Below are positions 58,901 to 64,000 of a stretch of 64,000 nucleotides of DNA, piece by piece; position 1 is the first letter of the stretch; each line of letters starts with the position of its first letter. The notes under the pieces were generated by a model. The model worked only from the letters and a program-made list of their open reading frames with translations. It was not told where the DNA came from and did not search any database. Source of the DNA: Bacteroidota bacterium (GTDB taxonomy: Bacteria; Bacteroidota; Bacteroidia; Chitinophagales; Chitinophagaceae); contig JAKQEA010000190.1 in NCBI GenBank assembly GCA_029558715.1, positions 28,488 through 92,487 of the forward strand, in the 5' to 3' direction. Made by a program: the position numbers and the translations under genes.

Positions 58901-60418
58901 TTATAAATCTCCCCGGCCAATTACTTTTACCGTATGTTTTTCAGATAATGATCTTATCTCCTCATTTGTCAGTACACCAATAGTATCATAAACCACACAA
59001 GAAGGTTGTTGTTTTATTTTTTCAATCAGTGAACTGTTACTTCTATAATCTTTATGCCCGGTAGTTATTACTATCACATCATAAGATTGCTGTAACAGTT
59101 CTTCTATATTCTGATTGACCCAAATATCTTTTTCCTCCCAATACTTTACATGCGGATCATGCAAAGTGATCTCACAGCCTTCTATTTCCAGCTGGTCATA
59201 AAAACCTTCTACCGGTGTATACCGGGTATCAGCGACATCATTCAGGTAACTCACTCCCAGCAACAGTACTTTCTTTCCTTCCAGTGAGCCATTATATTGT
59301 GACTGCAGATATTCAAAAGCATATAATGGCATTTTATCATTTATGTGAACTCCCTTTTCACTTTGGCTCAATTTCTCATCACTGCCAAATAAATTCATCC
59401 TTGCCCAGCTTGCCAATAATGGGTCTTTCGTTAAACAATAACCCCCTACTCCCAAACCAGGTAACATGATATTCTTATGAGTAGGCCGCATACGAATAGC
59501 ATTCACCACTTCGTAAATATCAACACCAGCCTCTTCTGCAAAACGGCTCCATTCCACCATAAAGGCGATATTCATCGCACGGAAAGAATTTTCAAGCACC
59601 TTCGCCATCTCCGTAGCATTTGTATTGCCCAGTTTTGTCAACGGATACTCATCTGTGCGAATAACAGTTCGTAAGAAAGTTTCTACCGCTTCAGCACTCT
59701 TATCATCAGTGCCGGCAAATACCCGGTAGAAATTTTGTATCGAATCAATGTATTTAGGTCCCGGCATCACTCTTTCATACGAATGCCCCACTTTTAATTT
59801 ATCTGTTGGCAAGCCCCGCTTCGTTAAACACTCTTCCAGTATTGGTCTTACAATTTTTTGTGCTGTACCCGGAGGGACGGTTGTTTCCACCAGCACCAGT
59901 ACATCTTCCTTACAATTTGAACCAATCGCTTCGATAGCTTTTTTGAAAGGTGTTAAATCAACGTTGTATCCTTCTAAATCCTTATTCAGGGCAGATTTTT
60001 TCTGCACATCGAGATTAATATCCACTACCACTACATCAGCTTTGCTGTAGGCATAGCTATCATAAGTAGCATAATAGTTCCTTTTCTTCAATGCATTTTG
60101 ATAATACTGCTCAATCTTAGGGTCGCTGGCTATTACAGGAAAAACTCCTTCGTTAATTGATCGGATCTTCCAATAAGAACCAGGTGTTGGCAGATCAATA
60201 CCAATTACGGCATACTCTTCCGTAAGTGCATTAGCCACCACCAGCCCCATTACAGAGCCCACAAATCCCAATCCCTGTACCACCACCACTTTTTTGCCCG
60301 GATGTAATGCAATGAAAGCATCAATTCCTGCTTTATCATCCAGTGCAGAGGGAATGTCGTACTCCTTTCCGGTGACAGGACTTTTAGAAATTTTGTTAAC
60401 TGTATCTGTAGTCATCAC
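58901..60418 (-). CDS. Nucleotide-sugar 6-dehydrogenase
   Basis: This 505-residue UDP-sugar dehydrogenase oxidises a sugar C6 alcohol to a carboxylate with NAD+. The Rossmann start is KVVVVQGLGFVGSVMGLV, the middle has LVETTVPPGTA and NATEMAKVLENSFRAMN, and the catalytic Cys328 lies in GVGGYCLTKDP. An unusual N-terminal extension of about 40 residues precedes the fold. The substrate may be UDP-glucose or a UDP-HexNAc; WecC-like features prevent a firm choice. It overlaps the formyltransferase gene by four bases and feeds the SDR that follows. Confidence 0.9.
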   Translation of the reverse strand: MMTTDTVNKISKSPVTGKEYDIPSALDDKAGIDAFIALHPGKKVVVVQGLGFVGSVMGLVVANALTEEYAVIGIDLPTPGSYWKIRSINEGVFPVIASDPKIEQYYQNALKKRNYYATYDSYAYSKADVVVVDINLDVQKKSALNKDLEGYNVDLTPFKKAIEAIGSNCKEDVLVLVETTVPPGTAQKIVRPILEECLTKRGLPTDKLKVGHSYERVMPGPKYIDSIQNFYRVFAGTDDKSAEAVETFLRTVIRTDEYPLTKLGNTNATEMAKVLENSFRAMNIAFMVEWSRFAEEAGVDIYEVVNAIRMRPTHKNIMLPGLGVGGYCLTKDPLLASWARMNLFGSDEKLSQSEKGVHINDKMPLYAFEYLQSQYNGSLEGKKVLLLGVSYLNDVADTRYTPVEGFYDQLEIEGCEITLHDPHVKYWEEKDIWVNQNIEELLQQSYDVIVITTGHKDYRSNSSLIEKIKQQPSCVVYDTIGVLTNEEIRSLSEKHTVKVIGRGDL

Positions 60419-61098
60419 TTATTTGCTGCTTGTAGTTTAAAAATATGGGTACCAATTTTGGTAAAGGCCCAGGGTGTTTTATAAGTTGTTGCTTTTATCC
60501 GCCTTTCAATCTCCTGTTCGGTCATGTCCGGCGTAATAGTACAAAGCTCATCCAATTGTTTCCTGGTGTATGGTTTTCTTTTCCACTGCTCGTTAGTAAC
60601 TGGCAATGATTTGCCTTCTAACACACAATTCATCACCTCATAAAAACTTTCTTCGATCAATTTGTAACAATGTTGTGTTACACTATAAACCGTATCATCC
60701 GCCTTGATTGGAAATCTTTTTACCTGGATAATACTGCCTGAGTCAACTGTGGCATTCATATGATGACAGGTAATACCATATTCCTTTTCGTTATTGTAAA
60801 TGGCAAAATTAGTGCAGCCTGTTCCGGGATATTCCGGGCTACCCGGGTGAAAATTGATCGCCGCCACCCTGGCCTTTGCTAATAGTGAGGAGGGATAAAT
60901 CCAGGATGAAATAAAAGAGATCAGAATATCTCCCTCCCAGTTCAGTACTTCAGCGGGTAGCTTATCTTTTCTGCCGCCCTCGAAAACAAGGTGATGCCTG
61001 AAATTTTTTATCACAAAAGCTGCCGCCCGCCGGGCATATTCATTATCCTTTTTACAGAGGAACAAAATGCGGAGATCCTTCGGGTTTACTGGTTTCAC
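60415..61098 (-). CDS. Formyltransferase-family protein (amino-sugar N-formylation)
   Basis: This 227-residue protein of the methionyl-tRNA formyltransferase family has the catalytic triad Asn82, His84 (INFHPGSPEYPG) and Asp119 (ATVDSGSIIQ). It uses 10-formyltetrahydrofolate. It is too short and divergent to be the tRNA enzyme, and the neighbours (dehydrogenase, SDR, aminotransferase) point to formylation of a sugar amino group, as in ArnA or VioF. It overlaps the dehydrogenase gene by four bases. A second formyltransferase lies at 63229. Confidence 0.85.
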   Translation of the reverse strand: MKPVNPKDLRILFLCKKDNEYARRAAAFVIKNFRHHLVFEGGRKDKLPAEVLNWEGDILISFISSWIYPSSLLAKARVAAINFHPGSPEYPGTGCTNFAIYNNEKEYGITCHHMNATVDSGSIIQVKRFPIKADDTVYSVTQHCYKLIEESFYEVMNCVLEGKSLPVTNEQWKRKPYTRKQLDELCTITPDMTEQEIERRIKATTYKTPWAFTKIGTHIFKLQAANK

Positions 61099-61207
61099 AA
61101 TAAGAATAATTAGTAGCTTTTTCGAAGAGGCAAAGGTATTGATAATTAGCCATATAACTTGAATGTGTGGCCAATTTTGAAACGGTTTATTTCCCCTTGT
61201 TCACAAT

Positions 61208-61231
61208 AAAAAACCCGGTGATTACACCGGG
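61208..61231 (-). terminator. Intrinsic terminator within the polysaccharide block
   Basis: A 7-bp stem (CCCGGTG at 61214-61220, complement at 61225-61231) with an ATTA loop is followed on the minus strand by six T (61213-61208). It lies 29 bases past the acetyltransferase stop and separates that gene from the formyltransferase-dehydrogenase run. Confidence 0.85.
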
Positions 61232-61260
61232 CTGTATTCAACATTAATTATTGACATTTA

Positions 61261-61920
61261 TTAAGCGGCAACCAATTTGCGGGATGGCTTTTTGACAAGG
61301 TTGCGGGCAGGATTTCCAACCACTGTTGCACCATTTGGAATGTCTTTAACCACCACGGTACCGGCGCCAATAGTAACATTATCGCCAATAATGATACCCT
61401 GTCTGATCACAGCATTAGCTCCAATAAAAGTATTACGGCCTACTTTGACATTTCCGCACAACACGGCGCCCGGCGCAATATGTGTAAAGTCACCGATGAT
61501 ACATTCATGATCTATACTGGTAGAAGTATTGCAGATAACTCCCCGGCCAATTTCAACTAATGGATTCAATGTTGCGTTGGCTGCAATCATGATACCATCT
61601 CCCATTTTAACAGATGATGAAATAACAGCGCTGGGATGAATAGCATTGATGGGATTACCAAGATACTGACTAAGATTTGTATGAATTTTTTCCCGGATAC
61701 CATTATGTCCCACACAGGCAAAAAAATCGAATTTTTTCAGCTTATGAATAACATCACTTTCTTTTCCGAGATATTGTAAATGGTAAGGGTTAAACTCTTT
61801 CTCCTCCTGGTCGCAATATGCAGTAACGAGGCGACCTGCACTTAAGAGGATGTCTATAATGACGTAGGCGTGGCCCGAATAGCCGACAATGGCCACTGGT
61901 TTTTTCAATGTGGTTTTCAT
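61261..61920 (-). CDS. NeuD/PglD-type sugar O/N-acyltransferase
   Basis: This 219-residue protein has an N-terminal Rossmann-like nucleotide-sugar domain (PVAIVGYSGHAYVIIDIL) and a left-handed beta-helix of hexapeptide repeats (IMIAANATLNPLVEIG, IGANAVIRQGIIIG). The catalytic His138 lies in STSIDHECIIG. PglD and NeuD use acetyl-CoA to acylate an amino or hydroxyl group of a sugar nucleotide. It lies 129 bases after a glycosyltransferase gene and ends in a terminator. It may act on the amino sugar made by the downstream genes. Confidence 0.9.
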   Translation of the reverse strand: MKTTLKKPVAIVGYSGHAYVIIDILLSAGRLVTAYCDQEEKEFNPYHLQYLGKESDVIHKLKKFDFFACVGHNGIREKIHTNLSQYLGNPINAIHPSAVISSSVKMGDGIMIAANATLNPLVEIGRGVICNTSTSIDHECIIGDFTHIAPGAVLCGNVKVGRNTFIGANAVIRQGIIIGDNVTIGAGTVVVKDIPNGATVVGNPARNLVKKPSRKLVAA

Positions 61921-62049
61921 TGATTTGGATTTTGGATGAGCTAAAATAAAAACACATCCATGGTTTCCAAAACAATCGGTAAGCTAAAAGAGGAAATCAG
62001 GTACTAGTACTTTTACGGAATTCGTAGTTTTCCGATTAAAGGCGGGAAT

Positions 62050-63207
62050 TTATTGTGCAGCAAGCAGTTCCAGGTATTTTTCCCTGAGCAGGGAGTGGAC
62101 TTTGGGCTGATCAAAATGTTGTTCAATATGATGGCGCAGGGTCTTTGCATACTGTTGCAAGACAAGTGGGTTATCCAATGCGTATTGCATTTGCTGAAAA
62201 AGCTCCTCTTCGTTTTTTACTTCAAATATCAACCCTGTTGAGGAATGCTCTACTATATCAATATTACCATCAATACGGGAACATATAACAGGGCACTCCA
62301 TAGCGCCTGCCTGCAGCAACACATTTGGAAATCCTTCCCGGTGCGAAGGATGCACCAGCGCATAGGATAAATGCATAAAATACTCCACCGCATCACTCCA
62401 GCCAGCCATGATCACAGCAGGATGTGTCTGTATCAACTGCCTTGCTTTGTCACTTACAGGGTCTACATAATCTTCGAAAGCACCAACTAATATCAACCTT
62501 GTATCCGGATTTGCTGAATGAATTCTTACAAAAGCATTCAGCAACTCGTCCATTCCTTTATCATGTACAATACGGCCAACTGATAAAAAATATTTTAGTG
62601 ACGGATCAAAACGGATGAGTTTCTTTATTTCTTCCAATTTATCCTCCATTAAAGCCTGCGTTGAATAACGAAGAAGACTAACACCGTTACTTGAGCCATG
62701 TCCTATCACTTCAAGCTTTTTGTCATTGACCAGTTTATTTTTTTTTACATATCTCTCCAGCGAGAAACTGTTTGGCCATACATGTGTTGCTGCTTTGCCG
62801 GTCAGCTTTTCCATGGCGATCAAAACTTTGCGGCTGATTCCTTTGGTTGTTACAAAACGGAGACCGGCAATTGTATGTATCCTGATCTTGACGCCGGCAA
62901 ACCGGGCAGCCAGCATAGCCAGTAATCCGGCTTTAGGAGTATGCGAATGCACAATATCCGGTTTCTCCTTTTTGAAGAAACGGTATAATAACCATAAGCA
63001 GCGAAGATCTCCAAACGGCGTCATCCGCCGTGTCATTGGTATAATATGATGCCGGCATTGCTCATTGACCCTTACTGTTTCCAGCTCTGTTCCATCACTG
63101 CTTACCATCACCACTTCAAATCCATTCTCATTCATGTAACGCATCTGCCCCCTCAGTAAAACATTGAGTGAGATCGGAGCGGTAGTAATACGGATCAGTT
63201 TAGGCAT
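62050..63207 (-). CDS. Family 4 glycosyltransferase
   Basis: This 385-residue GT-B fold enzyme has an N-terminal domain (RITTAPISLNVLLRGQMRYM, PDIVHSHTPKAGLLAMLAAR) and a C-terminal nucleotide-sugar domain with FLSVGRIVHDKGMDELL and the E-x7-E motif in HPSHREGFPNVLLQAGAMECP. It would transfer a sugar from a nucleotide donor to a growing surface glycan at the cytoplasmic face of the membrane. Donor and linkage are unknown. It lies 21 bases after a formyltransferase gene, in the same operon. Confidence 0.93.
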   Translation of the reverse strand: MPKLIRITTAPISLNVLLRGQMRYMNENGFEVVMVSSDGTELETVRVNEQCRHHIIPMTRRMTPFGDLRCLWLLYRFFKKEKPDIVHSHTPKAGLLAMLAARFAGVKIRIHTIAGLRFVTTKGISRKVLIAMEKLTGKAATHVWPNSFSLERYVKKNKLVNDKKLEVIGHGSSNGVSLLRYSTQALMEDKLEEIKKLIRFDPSLKYFLSVGRIVHDKGMDELLNAFVRIHSANPDTRLILVGAFEDYVDPVSDKARQLIQTHPAVIMAGWSDAVEYFMHLSYALVHPSHREGFPNVLLQAGAMECPVICSRIDGNIDIVEHSSTGLIFEVKNEEELFQQMQYALDNPLVLQQYAKTLRHHIEQHFDQPKVHSLLREKYLELLAAQ

Positions 63208-63228
63208 AAAAGAACAGATACAGATGGA

Positions 63229-63999
63229 TTATTTTTTTCCTTTGAATATTCTCAGATACAAGTATTGCCAGATGGTGGGATGATACCACAAAGCACTTTC
63301 AGCAATACGGCTCTGCACTACAGTTATCCTGTCATGCAAAATATCTTCAACCGCTTTATGCATCAGCGGTATACCCTCACCGAACTGAAGGTAGGGATAC
63401 GTAACATAATTATCATCCCTGGTAGCAGGGATGGTTGCCTGGTACAGGATACCTCCTGTGTCAATTCCCTTATCTACCAGGTGAACTGTAACCCCACAAT
63501 TGTCGGTATCATTATTTACCATTGCCCAATATCCCCCATGCACCCCCCTGTATTTAGGTGTAATGCCGGTATGCATGTTGATAAAAACTGCTTTCGTACT
63601 GTCCAGCACTTTTTTAGAAATTATTCTTGTTCCATTTACAATTACTACATCAGGATTCAGTTCTTTCAATAATGCAATACAATCCACATCATTTACGGAA
63701 GGAAAATGGACTTTCTTTCCGGCAGGGATGGGCGTCTCATCAAACCTGTATTGATCCATTAATTGCTTTACCCTTTTTTTACTGACTATCCTGATCGCCG
63801 GAACGATGATCATGCTAAACATGACCTGGCCTGCAACCCGGAAAAAACCAAGCTTCTTCATACGCCTTTTAGCCAGGGCCATTCCCCGCATCGGCTCCTC
63901 CGTTATAACTTTATCAATTGTATGGTAACGACTGATATAATTATACAAGGTCACTGTTGAAAAACAGTCAGAGCAAAGCATGACGATTTTCTTGTTCAT
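63229..63999 (-). CDS. Second formyltransferase-family protein
   Basis: This 256-residue protein has the formyltransferase triad Asn141, His143 (FINMHTGITPKYRGVHGG) and Asp180 (KGIDTGGIL). It has a longer, more basic N-terminal region than the copy at 60415 (RRMKKLGFFRVAG, then the hydrophobic MIIVPAIRIV), which may hold a membrane-associated or partner-binding part. It starts one base from the window end, so upstream context is unseen. Its position beside a glycosyltransferase suggests formylation of a sugar during glycan assembly. The two formyltransferases are only distantly alike. Confidence 0.85.
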   Translation of the reverse strand: MNKKIVMLCSDCFSTVTLYNYISRYHTIDKVITEEPMRGMALAKRRMKKLGFFRVAGQVMFSMIIVPAIRIVSKKRVKQLMDQYRFDETPIPAGKKVHFPSVNDVDCIALLKELNPDVVIVNGTRIISKKVLDSTKAVFINMHTGITPKYRGVHGGYWAMVNNDTDNCGVTVHLVDKGIDTGGILYQATIPATRDDNYVTYPYLQFGEGIPLMHKAVEDILHDRITVVQSRIAESALWYHPTIWQYLYLRIFKGKK

Positions 64000-64000
64000 C

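Noticed and set aside
1..64000. CRISPR arrays, prophage, insertion sequences, rRNA genes
   Set aside because: No evenly spaced repeats, transposase, integrase or phage structural genes, and no rRNA segments were seen.

Overview
The window looks like a chromosome segment of a gliding-type Bacteroidota, most like the Chitinophagaceae or a relative. The support is an intact type IX secretion/gliding block (gldK-gldL-gldM-gldN), gldB, a secreted protein with a gliding-type C-terminal sorting domain, several TonB receptors, families typical of this phylum (DUF4783, DUF4271), promoters of the TAnnTTTG type, and a crtI-crtB-idi-crtZ-crtY carotenoid operon. Gene density is high and nothing resembles a prophage, transposon or CRISPR array. 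Taxonomy is inferred from gene content only.

Layout. 1-2204 (minus): moxR, a DUF58 gene and the start of a BatD-like gene. 2359-8689: lipoprotein, nadE, gldB, a fatty acid desaturase, apaG, icd. 8704-13627: a seven-repeat SBBP propeller protein exported by T9SS, a CDGSH protein, then nadC - SUI1 factor - small membrane protein (coupled), and a DUF4783 protein. 13832-19263: gpmI, then a probable heme-acquisition group (CXXCH protein, membrane-anchored protein, TonB receptor, PepSY protein). 19387-23950: ECF sigma factor, a protein joining an anti-sigma-like N-terminus to a predicted outer membrane barrel, a lipoprotein, uvrC. 24200-29033: gldKLMN. 29181-36187: YyaL-type thioredoxin-domain protein, hemD, DUF4271, a BamA/TamA-like protein, hemW. 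36184-43056: small membrane proteins, gpsA, a TolC/HlyD pair, a Cys/Met PLP enzyme and an amino acid permease. 43113-48473: TonB receptor, cobalamin riboswitch, btuB, CWC protein, MarC. 48502-48573: tRNA-Arg(CCG). 49098-55199: zeaxanthin-type carotenoid genes with an ECF sigma factor and a B12-binding MerR (CarH/LitR-like) regulator. 55275-63999: surface polysaccharide genes, continuing past the window end.

How it fits together. The strongest regulatory story is B12 and light. A CarH-type regulator with the W-x9-EH and ExHxxG cobalamin motifs lies upstream of an ECF sigma gene and the crt operon. A near-perfect 32-bp palindrome sits beside a consensus Bacteroidota promoter in between. About 7-10 kb away a cobalamin riboswitch controls btuB, which would import the cofactor. 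The polysaccharide block holds a nucleotide-sugar dehydrogenase, an SDR with decarboxylase-type residues, a LegC-type aminotransferase and a formyltransferase in one tight run. This suggests an N-formylated amino sugar made by unfused relatives of the ArnA/ArnB steps. The most unusual single protein is the ECF-linked one predicted to have an inner-membrane helix, a long periplasmic linker and a C-terminal outer-membrane barrel in one chain.
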